A stretch of DNA of 64,000 nt from Pullichristensenella excrementipullorum (GCA_018713365.1 DVOU01000008.1:1-64000); one strand, 5' to 3'; numbered from the stretch's first letter, positions 24,537 to 32,632 are shown. Made by a program: numbers and translations. Notes: generated by a model from the letters alone, not told the origin.

Positions 24537-24902
24537 TCATTTCCCCGCCACCTCGTCGATATAGCGGCGCAGATCTTCCAGTTCCTCCGGGGAGATGCGC
24601 TCGCCATCGTACATGGCGCGGACAAATTCGCGGATGGAGTGGTTGCAGAGGCGGTCGAGCAGGCTCTCGCCCTCGGTCTCCAGATAGGCTTCGCGCGCGA
24701 CGGCGGCGCGGTAGCGGTTGACGCGGCCTTCGCGCGCGGCGGTGACGAAGCCGCGCGATTCGAGGCGCTTTAAGAGGGTCAGAAGCGTGGTGCGGCTCCA
24801 CGGCTCGTCCACGGCGCAGAGCAGTTCCTCGCTGCCGGCCTCGCCGCCCGCGTCCCACAGCGCCGCCATCACCTTCAGTTCCGCTTCCGGCAGTTTGCGC
24901 AT
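24537..24902 (-). CDS. BlaI/MecI/CopY-family transcriptional repressor
   Basis: A 121-residue winged-helix repressor. The N-terminal helix-turn-helix is seen in LPEAELKVMAALWDAGGEAGSEELL and WSRTTLLTLLKRLESRGFV (read in pieces), the wing in AAREGRVNRYRAAV, and the C-terminal dimerisation helices in LLDRLCNHSIREFVRAMYDGERISPEELEDL (in pieces). In classical systems the M56 sensor cleaves this repressor in its C-terminal dimerisation region when stimulated. It is the first gene of a five-gene operon with four M56 proteins, behind a promoter whose -10 is overlapped by TCTAC/GTAGA palindromes, so autoregulation is likely. Confidence 0.93.
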   Translation of the reverse strand: MRKLPEAELKVMAALWDAGGEAGSEELLCAVDEPWSRTTLLTLLKRLESRGFVTAAREGRVNRYRAAVAREAYLETEGESLLDRLCNHSIREFVRAMYDGERISPEELEDLRRYIDEVAGK

Positions 24903-24925
24903 GCGGACGCCTCCTTTCTATATTT

Positions 24926-24945
24926 GTAGAATCTACGATTGTAGA
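24926..24945. promoter_or_regulatory. Operator overlapping the BlaI-type promoter
   Basis: Two overlapping palindromes: GTAGAATCTAC (24926-24936) and TCTAC-GATT-GTAGA (24932-24945). They lie on and just after the -10 element. BlaI/MecI operators have the core TACA-N2-TGTA; the half-sites here (GTAGA/TCTAC) differ, so the assignment to this repressor is by position. Confidence 0.65.
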
Positions 24946-24971
24946 ATAACACGGAACGGGCGCTTTGTCAA
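24943..24971 (-). promoter_or_regulatory. SigA promoter of the BlaI-4xM56 operon
   Basis: On the minus strand TTGACA (plus 24966-24971) and TATTCT (plus 24943-24948) with 17 bp spacing, 41 bp before the start codon. Confidence 0.85.
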
Positions 24972-25165
24972 GCAGAAATGAAAAATGGATGATGCGTGGA
25001 TGGGAAACGCCCTTATCGGGCGTGTATAAAGGCAAATGTGGATGTCTGTCCCTGAAACAGCCGTGCGCGCGGCGATATTGCCGTCTTTCGTCCGCCCGCA
25101 CAGGGGACTTGCCGCCTGAATAGACCATAGAAGAACGGTCAATGCTCGCGGTGGGAGGTGAAAGG

Positions 25166-25321
25166 ATGACGTGTGGATTCTGCCGCAGGCGCTTTGGCGC
25201 GGGCGAGGCGCGCTTCTGCCTTTGCCCGGCCTGCACGGCGCAGCTTGCGGCCCTGTCGCCCCAGCGCAGGGAATACCCGTGGTTCGTCGCCGCCGTGCGG
25301 CGGGCGCTGTTTGGGGAGTGA
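25166..25321 (+). CDS. Small zinc-ribbon-like protein
   Basis: A 51-residue protein beginning MTCGFCRRRFGAGEARFCLC with CxxC at residues 3-6 and C-x-C-x2-C at 18-23, a four- or five-cysteine set suited to bind one zinc ion. The C-terminal half ends YPWFVAAVRRALFGE. The ATG is preceded by GGGAGGTGAAAGG and the stop is followed 33 bp later by a strong hairpin, which supports a real gene. No promoter stood out upstream. I do not recognise a named family. Confidence 0.65.
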   Translation: MTCGFCRRRFGAGEARFCLCPACTAQLAALSPQRREYPWFVAAVRRALFGE

Positions 25322-25354
25322 GGGCGCGCCTCCCGCAAAGCCGCCGCGCCAAAA

Positions 25355-25395
25355 ATATCCGCGCCCCCGGCTCTTGCGTCCGGGGGCGCGGATAT
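25355..25395. terminator. Bidirectional terminator, 16-bp perfect stem
   Basis: ATATCCGCGCCCCCGG (25355-25370) pairs perfectly with 25380-25395 and is followed on plus by GTCTTTCGTT; it separates the small zinc protein from the convergent whiA-crh operon. Confidence 0.9.
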
Positions 25396-25404
25396 GTCTT
25401 TCGT

Positions 25405-25662
25405 TCACCCTTCCAACAGCGCCCGTAGCCCTTCGGCCGCTTCGCTCGCGTCCTTGCCCTCGGCAATGACGGTCAGCGGCAGGCCACGGCGCAGCTCCAT
25501 CGAAAGCACGCTGATCAGCGATTCGATGCGGATCGCCCGACCCGCGCTTTCGATGGACACATGCGAATCATACCTCGAAGCGCACTCGGCAATGCGCGCC
25601 GCCAGCACCGGCGTCAGGCCGTCGGCCATGCCGAAGCGCGTTTCGAGCCGGACCGTGTCCAT
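25405..25662 (-). CDS. HPr-like protein without the phosphocarrier histidine (Crh type)
   Basis: An 85-residue HPr-fold protein (MDTVRLETRFGMADGLTPVLAARIAEC). In HPr the motif GLHARPA contains the phosphorylated His15; here the same place reads GLTPVLA, so it cannot accept phosphate from enzyme I. The region of the regulatory serine is kept as RIESLISVLSM, in the place of HPr KSILGVMSL. A His-less HPr with the regulatory serine, directly downstream of whiA, matches Crh of Bacillus in both sequence logic and gene order. ATG at 25662 follows CGGAGGTATTGCCA; TTG six bases upstream is the alternative. Confidence 0.82.
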   Translation of the reverse strand: MDTVRLETRFGMADGLTPVLAARIAECASRYDSHVSIESAGRAIRIESLISVLSMELRRGLPLTVIAEGKDASEAAEGLRALLEG

Positions 25663-25684
25663 TGGCAATACCTCCGTTTCCCTG

Positions 25685-26635
25685 TCAGATGTCTTCTTCT
25701 CCTTCGCGGAGGCTGGCGGCGATCTGCTTCAGCCGCCGCAGGCGCGAATTGACCCCCGATTTGCCGATCGGCGGGTCGCAGAACTCTCCCAGCGCGGCCA
25801 ACGGGTCCTCCGCGTGTTCCGCACGCACGCGCGCCATCTCCCGCAGCGAGGCGGGAAGACGGTCCAGCCCGATCTTTCGCCGGATGAGTTCTATGTCCGC
25901 AAGCTGCGCCTGCGCGTTTTCGATCTGCCTCGCCATGTTGCGTTCGTCACAGTTGAGCTGGCGGTTGATGCGGTTGCGCACATCCTTCTTCACCCGCACG
26001 TTTTCCAGCGTCATCATCGCGTTTTTGGCGCCTATGAGCGTCAGCGCGTCGGCGATCTGCTCTCCACCTTTTAAGTATACCACAAACTTTGACTTTCTGC
26101 ACGTCTTTTTTGCGGAAATTTCAAAATAATTCAGCAGCATGATAACATGGTCAGCCAGTTCCTCGCTGGGGGCGGCAAACTCCAGGTGATAGGCGCGCTC
26201 CGGGTCGCTCACCGCCCCGGAGAGCAAAAACGCGCCGCGCAAAAACGCCTTGCGGCAGCAGGCGTAGGCGAGCGCCGACTCTTTGGGCACGGCGCGCACG
26301 CCGAACAGCGCTTCCGCGTCGAGCAGGCCGCAGGCTTCGAGAATGGCGGCGCTGTCCTCGTCCGGCGGGGCCACCTGATAGCGCGTCTGGCGGAGCTGGT
26401 CGGTCTTTGTCGTACTCAATTCCGCGGTGATGCCGAAAAAGTTTTTGAGCAGCACGAAGAAGTGCCGCGCCACAAAGGCGTCGGGCGAGGCGATGCGCAG
26501 GCGGTACTTCTCCCGCCCGATGTAGGCCACGCCGCCGCCAAAGAGCAGCGCGGCGGCCACCTCCGCGCGGGCGCAGCAGGGCTGTTCGACCTTTTCCCGC
26601 GCCAGTTCCCCGCGCGCGTCGGACGCAAAGGACAT
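25685..26635 (-). CDS. whiA: WhiA-family DNA-binding protein
   Basis: A 316-residue protein with the WhiA layout: degenerate LAGLIDADG homing-endonuclease-like N-terminal domain (ELAREKVEQPCCARAEVAALL in pieces, CCRKAFLRGAFLLSGAVSDPE, YHLEFAAPSEELADHVIMLL) and a C-terminal helix-turn-helix domain (NCDERNMARQIENAQAQLADIE, DPLAALGEFCDPPIGKSGVNSRLRRL in pieces). WhiA affects cell division and chromosome segregation in Bacillus. ATG at 26635 follows GGAGGGAGAAAA. It sits 22 bp after murB and 22 bp before the Crh-like gene. Confidence 0.95.
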   Translation of the reverse strand: MSFASDARGELAREKVEQPCCARAEVAAALLFGGGVAYIGREKYRLRIASPDAFVARHFFVLLKNFFGITAELSTTKTDQLRQTRYQVAPPDEDSAAILEACGLLDAEALFGVRAVPKESALAYACCRKAFLRGAFLLSGAVSDPERAYHLEFAAPSEELADHVIMLLNYFEISAKKTCRKSKFVVYLKGGEQIADALTLIGAKNAMMTLENVRVKKDVRNRINRQLNCDERNMARQIENAQAQLADIELIRRKIGLDRLPASLREMARVRAEHAEDPLAALGEFCDPPIGKSGVNSRLRRLKQIAASLREGEEDI

Positions 26636-26657
26636 TTTTCTCCCTCCACGATGTCGT

Positions 26658-27572
26658 TCAGCGCGCCTCCTCGCCGACGACGCGCACTTCCATTTCCAGA
26701 CGCACGCCCGCGTGGGCATATACGCGCCTTTGCACCTCGGCGATGAGGGACAGCACGTCGCCCGCCGTGGCCCCGCCGCGGTTGACGACGAACCCGGCGT
26801 GCTTTTCGCTGACCTGCGCGCCGCCGATGGTCAGCCCCTTCAGCCCCGCCGCCTCGATCAGCGCCCCGGCAAAGTGGCCCTCGGGCCGCTTGAACGTCGA
26901 ACCGGCGCTGGGGAAGGAAAGCGGCTGTTTCTCCCGCCGCCGGGCGTTCAATTCCTTCATGCGCGCGAGGATGGCCGCGGGGTCGTCCCGCGTGAGGCGG
27001 AAGCGCGCCCACAGCACGGGCAGGCCGCGTTTGAGCGGCAGGGTTACGCGGTAACCCATCTCCAGCGCCTCACGGCTGAGGATAACTTCCTCGCCGTCCA
27101 GCAGCACACACGCCTCGATGAGTACATCCGAGAGCTGTCCGCCGTAGGCTCCGGCGTTCATGGCCACGCCGCCCCCGAGCGTGCCGGGGATGCCGCCGGC
27201 GAACTCCAGCCCGGCAAGCCCCGCCTCCTGCGCCATGGAGGCAACGCGCGCCAGCGTCGCCCCCGCCTGCGCGGTCAGCACCTCGCCGTCGATGTCCACG
27301 CGGGCAAAGCGCTCGCCCAGACAAATGACCAGCGCGCGCACGCCGCCATCGCGGACGATGAGGTTGGAGCCGTTGCCCATCAGCAGGGCGGGCAAGCCCA
27401 GTTCGCGGGCGATCTCCAGCGCCTGTTTGACCTGCGCGGCGCAGTCCGGCAGAAAGAACACGTCCGCCGGGCCGCCCACGCGCATGGTGGTGTGGGCGGC
27501 GAGGGGCTCGTTTTGCAGGATCTGTTCATCTCTGGCGATGGCGCGCAGGCGGCGCAGCAATTCCTCGGTCAA
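26658..27572 (-). CDS. murB: UDP-N-acetylenolpyruvoylglucosamine reductase (MurB)
   Basis: A 304-residue FAD enzyme of peptidoglycan precursor synthesis. FAD-binding segments are MRVGGPADVFFLP, LLMGNGSNLIVRDGG and GLAGLEFAGGIPGTLGGGVAMNAGAYG (in pieces); the catalytic serine is in FPSAGSTFKRPEG and a conserved glutamate near the C-terminus follows YAHAGVRLEMEVRVVG. No TyrB-type insert is obvious, so it is the type II form. The start is ambiguous: TTG at 27572 has GGGAGAG upstream and gives MTEELLRRL; another TTG lies 36 bases earlier. Confidence 0.93.
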   Translation of the reverse strand: MTEELLRRLRAIARDEQILQNEPLAAHTTMRVGGPADVFFLPDCAAQVKQALEIARELGLPALLMGNGSNLIVRDGGVRALVICLGERFARVDIDGEVLTAQAGATLARVASMAQEAGLAGLEFAGGIPGTLGGGVAMNAGAYGGQLSDVLIEACVLLDGEEVILSREALEMGYRVTLPLKRGLPVLWARFRLTRDDPAAILARMKELNARRREKQPLSFPSAGSTFKRPEGHFAGALIEAAGLKGLTIGGAQVSEKHAGFVVNRGGATAGDVLSLIAEVQRRVYAHAGVRLEMEVRVVGEEAR

Positions 27573-27668
27573 GGGGCAACTCTCCCATCTCCCCCGCGCC
27601 GGGGGCAAATTCAGCGGGCGGACAAAGCGCCGCCCCGGCGGGGAACGGCGCGAAAGCGTTTTTCCGGC

Positions 27669-28859
27669 CTAGACGCCCGCAGCGGGCGGGCGCTTCTGCT
27701 TGCGGATATAGCGGTGGGCGCGCGGCGCTTCCTTGATGGAGGCGTCCGGCGGCTGGCTGAGCGCCGCCTTGAGGATAAGCACCAGCACCGGGCCGACCAG
27801 CATGCCGAGGAAGCCCATCACGCGCAGACCTGCGTACATCGCCGCCATGGTCACCAGCGGGTACAGCCCCAGCTGCACGCTGACCACGCGCGGCTCGACG
27901 ATCTGCCGGGTGACGATGGTGAGGATGTACAAAACCGCCACGCCCACGCCCAGGCCGATGTCGCCAGTGATGAAGCCAAAGGCGGACATGGGGATCAGAA
28001 ACAGCCCCGCGCCGATGATGGGCAGCGCGTCCATGATGCCGATGAGCAGCGCCAGCAGCACCGAATACGGCACGCGCAGGATGACGAAGCCCACGGACAG
28101 TTCCACGGCGATCAGCGCCATCATGATCAGCGCAGACTTGATCTGCCCGGCGATGCCGCGAAACACCGTGTCCTTGAGCAGTTTCAATTTGCCCGAGGCG
28201 CGCTGCGGTATCCAGCGCTCAAAAAAGGCGAAGATGCGCTTGCGGTCGGCCACCATGTAGAACGTGCCCATGATGGTCAGAACGATAAAGAGGATGATCT
28301 GCGGCAGGTTCATCACCGTGGAGATCGTCCAATTGCTCACCGTGCCCACCATGCTCAGGGAGAAGTTTTTGACAAACTCCAGCCCCTCGTTGACCACGGC
28401 GTTGATAAAGTCCGTGATCTCCGGCGGCACGTCGAACACCTGCCAGCCGAACATCTCCACGCCGAAGGTCTGGAAGCCGCCCTCCGCCGTCCATTGCTGA
28501 ATGAACTCGCTGGCCTGACTGACCCAGCCGGGCAGGGCGGCAATCAGCGAGCGCATCTCCTCCACCACCCGCGCGCCGATCCAGAAGAGGATGAAGGAAA
28601 CGATGCCGTACATGACGATGACGGCGATGAGGCTGGCCAGCTTGGCCGGCAGTTTGATTTTGCGAAAGACGCTTTCCAGCCGCTTGGCCACCGGGTGGAT
28701 GACCCACGCCAGCACCATGGCAATCACCGAGGGGGCGATGTAGGAAAACAGACCGGCAAACGCCAAAAGCGCCAGCAGCACCATCAGCACGATGGCCCCG
28801 CGGCGCGGCAGGTCGTTCCAGCGCTCGTTGAACTGCTTGACGTTTTCCCAGAAACCCAT
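27669..28859 (-). CDS. AI-2E/YtvI-type membrane transporter
   Basis: A 396-residue membrane protein of the AI-2E (UPF0118) family with about eight helices: IVLMVLLALLAFAGLFSYIA, VIAMVLAWVIHPVAKRLE, LASLIAVIVMYGIVSFILFWIG near the start and, after a large external helical region (MRSLIAALPGWVSQASEFIQQW...), IILFIVLTIMGTFYMVADRKRI, the family motif PYSVLLALLIGIMDALPIIGAG (pieces) and VEPRVVSVQLGLYPLVTMAAMY. The length and ending are closest to YtvI, which is induced during sporulation in Bacillus; export of small molecules or ions is known for other branches. ATG at 28859 follows GGAGGGGC. It has its own promoter and is upstream of murB. Confidence 0.9.
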   Translation of the reverse strand: MGFWENVKQFNERWNDLPRRGAIVLMVLLALLAFAGLFSYIAPSVIAMVLAWVIHPVAKRLESVFRKIKLPAKLASLIAVIVMYGIVSFILFWIGARVVEEMRSLIAALPGWVSQASEFIQQWTAEGGFQTFGVEMFGWQVFDVPPEITDFINAVVNEGLEFVKNFSLSMVGTVSNWTISTVMNLPQIILFIVLTIMGTFYMVADRKRIFAFFERWIPQRASGKLKLLKDTVFRGIAGQIKSALIMMALIAVELSVGFVILRVPYSVLLALLIGIMDALPIIGAGLFLIPMSAFGFITGDIGLGVGVAVLYILTIVTRQIVEPRVVSVQLGLYPLVTMAAMYAGLRVMGFLGMLVGPVLVLILKAALSQPPDASIKEAPRAHRYIRKQKRPPAAGV

Positions 28860-28907
28860 GGCCCCTCCTGTGCCGGGAAGCGTTCGCGCCTCCCGTCCCA
28901 TGTATCT

Positions 28908-28936
28908 ATTATACGGGAAAGCGGAGCGTTTGTAAA
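28908..28936 (-). promoter_or_regulatory. SigA promoter of the AI-2E transporter gene
   Basis: On the minus strand TTTACA (plus 28931-28936) and TATAAT (plus 28908-28913) with 17 bp spacing. It probably also serves murB-whiA-crh, since no separate promoter was found for them. Confidence 0.85.
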
Positions 28937-29035
28937 GCGAGCGCGTCCATCTTTAATGCGATTCCAATTTGGCAAAAATATTTTGGACAAAATCGCCCCG
29001 CCGCGCGTCTAATCGTTGAAAAGGGGGGGAGCGCA

Positions 29036-29539
29036 ATGGAGCGAAGCGAACGCGACCGCTGGCTGGAGGGAGCCATGGCCCGCTGGGAGCAGAGCCTTTT
29101 GCGCACCTGCTTTGCCTATCTGGGCGACCTGTCTCTGGCCGAAGACGCGGTGCAGGAAACCTTTCTGAAGGCGTGGAAGAACCTCGACCGCTTTCGGGGC
29201 GAGGCCTCGGAAAAGACATGGCTGCTGCGCATCGCCATCAACACCTGCAAGGACGTGCGCCGCAGCGCGTGGTTCCGCCGCGTAAACCGCGCCGTGTCGC
29301 TGGATAGTCTGCCCGAAGCGCCCGCGCCCTTTGCGTCGCGCGACCACGAGCTTACGCGCGCCGTACTCTCCCTCAGACCGCAGCTGCGCGAGGCGGTATT
29401 GCTCTGCTGGTACCAGGAGCTTTCCGCCAGCGAAGCGGCGCGGGCGCTGGGCGTGTCCCGATCGACCGTTTACAACCGCCTGAACAAAGCGCGCAGGCGC
29501 CTGCGCGGGGAATTGGAGGCGTGGCATGAGGAAAAATGA
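29036..29539 (+). CDS. ECF-type RNA polymerase sigma factor
   Basis: A 167-residue sigma-70 family protein with region 2 (RWEQSLLRTCFAYLGDLSLAEDAVQETFLKAWKNLDRF, core AEDAVQETFLKAW) and region 4 (LRPQLREAVLLCWYQELSASEAARALGVSRSTVYNRLNKARRRL, core helix-turn-helix SASEAARALGVSRSTVYNRL) joined by a short linker, and without regions 1 and 3, as in ECF factors. ATG at 29036 follows AAAAGGGGGGGAGCGCA. The next gene overlaps its end by 14 bp and looks like its membrane-bound partner. Upstream bases CGTCTAA at about 29007-29013 could be part of an autoregulated ECF promoter. Confidence 0.93.
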   Translation: MERSERDRWLEGAMARWEQSLLRTCFAYLGDLSLAEDAVQETFLKAWKNLDRFRGEASEKTWLLRIAINTCKDVRRSAWFRRVNRAVSLDSLPEAPAPFASRDHELTRAVLSLRPQLREAVLLCWYQELSASEAARALGVSRSTVYNRLNKARRRLRGELEAWHEEK

Positions 29540-30668
29540 CGCGCAAATCGTCCGGGACGCGCTGGACAGGCGCCTTGCGGCGCTTGGGCCCTCCGCAGCG
29601 CGCCGGGCGCGCATCCGGGAAAGGATCGCAGAGGAGGAACCGGCGATGAAGAAAAAACTGACCGCAAGTTTGACCGCGGCGCTCATCGCGGCGCTGTTGC
29701 TGGCAGGCGCGGCGCTGGCCGTGGGCCTGAACCTGTTTGACGTGTTTGGCAAAAACGACGAAAGGCTCTCCCAGCTCGCGGACGAGGCGGCGCTGCCCAC
29801 CGTGGACGCGCAGAGCGTGGAGAGCGAGGCTCTGGGCGCGAGCGAAGCAGCCATTGAAAACGCCTACTACGACGGACGATCGCTGATCGTGGCCTACCGC
29901 TTGAAGAACGACGCGCGCGTGGAGGAGTTTGTGCCGACGCAGGCGGAATTGGCGCAGGCGGAGGCGCTGGAAGGCCCCGTGCATATCGCTGTGGGGCGCG
30001 AGGCGGATCGGGCGATCGTGGAGCGCTTCCATCAAGCGCAGGAGGATGGCGAGCCCTTCGGCATCGTCCAGTACGCGCTGCACCCAAGCGACCACACGCT
30101 GACAGACGACGGCATCGACCTGCCGCCTTCGGGCGAACGGACGCTGCAGGGCGAGGATGGCGCGCTTCTCAGCCTGCGCGAATACGAATTTCCCCTGCCG
30201 GAGGCGGCGCAAGAGCGCGAGACATTGAACATAAGTATCCGGCTGATCGAGAGCGCAAGCTACCTGTATTTCGACGGAGACACCTGCTATTCCCTGCCCG
30301 GCACGCGGCGCGAAGCGGGGGAGATGACCGCCAGCGTGCGCCGCACGCCGGGAGGAACGCGGCGCTATGCAGGCGAAGGCGAATGGGCGGGAACGCCCCT
30401 GCAGATCGAGGCGCAGTTCTCCCGCGCCTATGGCCGGGTAACGCTGACGGTGGATGGCGCGCCCTCGGCGCTGTGGGCGGACGCGCGGCTCGAAGCGTGC
30501 GACGAGACGAACGCGCCGATGCGCTGTCTGGGCATGGATCCCCAGACCGACGGCGTGACCTACCTCTTCAACGGCACGGGCGCGCTGCCCGAGCGCATCG
30601 CCGTGCGACTTATCCTATCCGAGGAGGAGGGACAGAGCGTCCCCATCGAGCTTTCCATCGTCGAATGA
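29526..30668 (+). CDS. DUF4179-like membrane-anchored partner of the ECF sigma factor
   Basis: A 380-residue protein with a short cytoplasmic N-terminus (MRKNDAQIVRDALDRRLAALG...), one transmembrane helix near residues 46-65 (LTASLTAALIAALLLAGAALAV) and a long external part. The region after the helix (LNLFDVFGKNDERLSQLADEAALP ... GASEAAIENAYYDGRSLIVAYRLKND) is typical of DUF4179-type proteins that accompany clostridial ECF factors and are thought to act as anti-sigma or signal-receiving proteins. The two genes overlap by 14 bp with GGAGGCGTGGC before the ATG, so they are coupled. The signal sensed is unknown. Confidence 0.82.
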   Translation: MRKNDAQIVRDALDRRLAALGPSAARRARIRERIAEEEPAMKKKLTASLTAALIAALLLAGAALAVGLNLFDVFGKNDERLSQLADEAALPTVDAQSVESEALGASEAAIENAYYDGRSLIVAYRLKNDARVEEFVPTQAELAQAEALEGPVHIAVGREADRAIVERFHQAQEDGEPFGIVQYALHPSDHTLTDDGIDLPPSGERTLQGEDGALLSLREYEFPLPEAAQERETLNISIRLIESASYLYFDGDTCYSLPGTRREAGEMTASVRRTPGGTRRYAGEGEWAGTPLQIEAQFSRAYGRVTLTVDGAPSALWADARLEACDETNAPMRCLGMDPQTDGVTYLFNGTGALPERIAVRLILSEEEGQSVPIELSIVE

Positions 30669-30675
30669 GCGACAA

Positions 30676-30718
30676 AAAAGCGCCCGGAGGCTGGTGCATT
30701 CCAGCTCCGGGCGCTTTT
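30676..30718. terminator. Bidirectional terminator
   Basis: AAAAGCGCCCGGAG (30676-30689) pairs with CTCCGGGCGCTTTT (30705-30718), between convergent genes, with A/T runs on both sides. Confidence 0.92.
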
Positions 30719-30738
30719 CGGCGGAGGGCAAGGGAAGC

Positions 30739-31275
30739 TCATGCCCGCGCCTTCTGCGCGCGCTTGCAGGCAAACAGGATGACCGCCAGCAGCAGGAGGG
30801 CGGCGGCGGCGACGGGATAGACCGTTGCGGCGATGCCGGACGTCCACGCGCGGTCGGGAAGTTCCTGCGCGATGAAGGGCTGGAAGAAGCGCAGCTCGTA
30901 AAGCAGCGCCGCGCCCGCCGACAAAAACAGCAAAACGGGCTTTTTGGCGAGGCTGAAGAGGAACGCCAGCAGCGCCAGCGCGCCGCCCGCGACCATGACG
31001 GCGGTCACGAGCGCCGCAGAAAAGTCGTCCTCCACCCGAAAAGCGTCCTGCGTATACCACGCGCACAGTTCAAAGGCGGAGAGGCTATCATCGTCCAAGC
31101 GCGAGAGAGGGAAGTTTTCCTCTTTTGCGGCGCGTTCCAGTTCCGCGCCGGAATACATGGCGCGCAGAAGTTCCAGCGCGGCCTTTCCCTCCTCGTTGAG
31201 GGCGCGGTACGGCAAAAAGAAAGCGGCGATCAGTACGAGAGATACGATGATGGCGAGCGCTTTGACAAGGCCCAT
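30739..31275 (-). CDS. Membrane protein, function unknown
   Basis: A 178-residue protein with an N-terminal helix (ALAIIVSLVLIAAFFLPYRALN), a mainly polar loop of about 55 residues (AALELLRAMYSGAELERAAKEENF...), two further helices (LVTAVMVAGGALALLAFLFSL and VLLFLSAGAALLYELRFF) and a last helix (VYPVAAAALLLLAVILFACKR) with a basic cytoplasmic end. ATG at 31275 follows CTGGAGGGGATAGC. The layout is generic and I do not recognise the family; it is a single-gene unit convergent to the sigma factor operon. Confidence 0.8.
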   Translation of the reverse strand: MGLVKALAIIVSLVLIAAFFLPYRALNEEGKAALELLRAMYSGAELERAAKEENFPLSRLDDDSLSAFELCAWYTQDAFRVEDDFSAALVTAVMVAGGALALLAFLFSLAKKPVLLFLSAGAALLYELRFFQPFIAQELPDRAWTSGIAATVYPVAAAALLLLAVILFACKRAQKARA

Positions 31276-31346
31276 GCTATCCCCTCCAGACGTTTGTAGG
31301 CGCCGCGATTTGTGCGGCGGACAGCTCATTTTACCATGGATGGGCG

Positions 31347-31378
31347 CGAAGGCTGTCTACCAGCGTAGACAGCCTTCG
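31347..31378 (-). terminator. Hairpin after the M16 peptidase gene
   Basis: CGAAGGCTGTCTAC (31347-31360) pairs perfectly with GTAGACAGCCTTCG (31365-31378) around a 4-base loop. The T tail is poor on the minus strand, so it may protect the mRNA end rather than terminate strongly. Confidence 0.7.
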
Positions 31379-31381
31379 TTG

Positions 31382-32632
31382 TCAAATGTCCAATGCCTTG
31401 AGTGCCTTCTCCGCGCCCTTGCCCACCAGCGCCACGGACGGCTCGGCGGAGAGAAGTTCCTTCGCCAGCTCGTTCACGCCCTCGAAGGTCAGGCTGTCGA
31501 TGGCCTGGATGACCTCCTCCTCGCTGCGCGTCCTGTTCAGCAAAAGCAGCCTGCGCCCGGCGGCGTTCATGCGCGCGGAGGTGGATTCCTGCCCGAGGAT
31601 GTAGCCGGCCTTGAGCTGCTGGCGCGCCATGGCAAATTCGGCGCGCGTCATGCCCTTTTGTGCCAGCGCGCGCACCTCCTTGAGCGTCATATCCACCACC
31701 TGCCCAAGCGATTCCGGCCGCGCGGCGGCGTAGATGGTGGTCAGCCCGCAGTCCGTGTAGGAATTGGGGTAGCTGTAAATGGAGTAGGCAAGGCCGCTCT
31801 CCTCGCGGATCTTCTGAAACAGCCGCGAGGACATGCTGCCGCCCAGCACGCTGTTGACCACGGAAAATTCATAGCTGCGCTCGTCCCCTGTCTGCACGCC
31901 GGGAAAGCCGAGGCAGAGGTTCATCTGCTCCACGTCCTTTTCCCGCCAAAGGCGCGCGGGGCGCACGGCGTGGGTCTGCGTGTCGCGCGCGTAGCGCTCG
32001 CCCGCGTTCCAGGCAAGCAGGTGCTTTTCCGCCAGCGCCGCCACCTGTTCCCAGTCGTAATGCCCGGCGATGGCCAGCACCGCGTTCCTGGGGGCGTACA
32101 TGTGATGCCAGTAGGCGTGGAGGTCTTCGCGGGTGAAGGCGGAAACGCGCTCCTCGCTGCCGAGGATGGGGCGCGCCACGGGCTGGTCGCCGAAGTGGGC
32201 GAGCATAATCAGCTCGTGTACCACGTCCTCGGGCGTATCCTCGGCCATGGCGATCTCCTCCAGCACCACGCCCTTTTCCTTTTCCAGTTCCACGGGGTCG
32301 AACTTCGGCGCGGTGACGAGGTCAGAAAGCACGTCGATGGCCAGAGGCAGGTCTTCATCCACCACCTTGGCGTAAAAGCAGGTGCATTCCTTGGAGGTAA
32401 AGGCGTTGAGCTGCCCGCCCACGGCGTCCATTTCCTCGGCGATCTGGCGGGCGGAGCGCTTTTGCGTGCCCTTGAAGGCCATGTGTTCGAGGAAGTGGCT
32501 GACGCCGGCCTCCGGGGGGATCTCGTGCTGCGAGCCCGCGCCCAGCCACAGGCCCACGGACACGGAGCGCACATGGTCGAGCCTTTCGCCGATGAGGCGC
32601 AGGCCGTTGGAAAGCGTGACCTGATCAAACAA
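31382..32632 (-). CDS. M16-family zinc peptidase (mitochondrial processing peptidase-like)
   Basis: A 416-residue M16B peptidase. The inverted zinc motif HxxEH is HFLEH at residues 46-50 (in SHFLEHMAFKGT), and the third ligand Glu lies in the ELEKEKGVVLEEIAM segment. The glycine-rich and R/Y motifs at the C-terminal half are GGSMSSRLFQKIREESGLAYSIYS (pieces). Downstream of rpsO-pnp this corresponds to the MlpA/YmxG gene of Bacillus, a regulator of exoprotease levels. Start by TTG at 32632 with GGGAGGTATCCTCTT upstream gives the family start MFDQVTLSNGLRL. Confidence 0.92.
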   Translation of the reverse strand: MFDQVTLSNGLRLIGERLDHVRSVSVGLWLGAGSQHEIPPEAGVSHFLEHMAFKGTQKRSARQIAEEMDAVGGQLNAFTSKECTCFYAKVVDEDLPLAIDVLSDLVTAPKFDPVELEKEKGVVLEEIAMAEDTPEDVVHELIMLAHFGDQPVARPILGSEERVSAFTREDLHAYWHHMYAPRNAVLAIAGHYDWEQVAALAEKHLLAWNAGERYARDTQTHAVRPARLWREKDVEQMNLCLGFPGVQTGDERSYEFSVVNSVLGGSMSSRLFQKIREESGLAYSIYSYPNSYTDCGLTTIYAAARPESLGQVVDMTLKEVRALAQKGMTRAEFAMARQQLKAGYILGQESTSARMNAAGRRLLLLNRTRSEEEVIQAIDSLTFEGVNELAKELLSAEPSVALVGKGAEKALKALDI

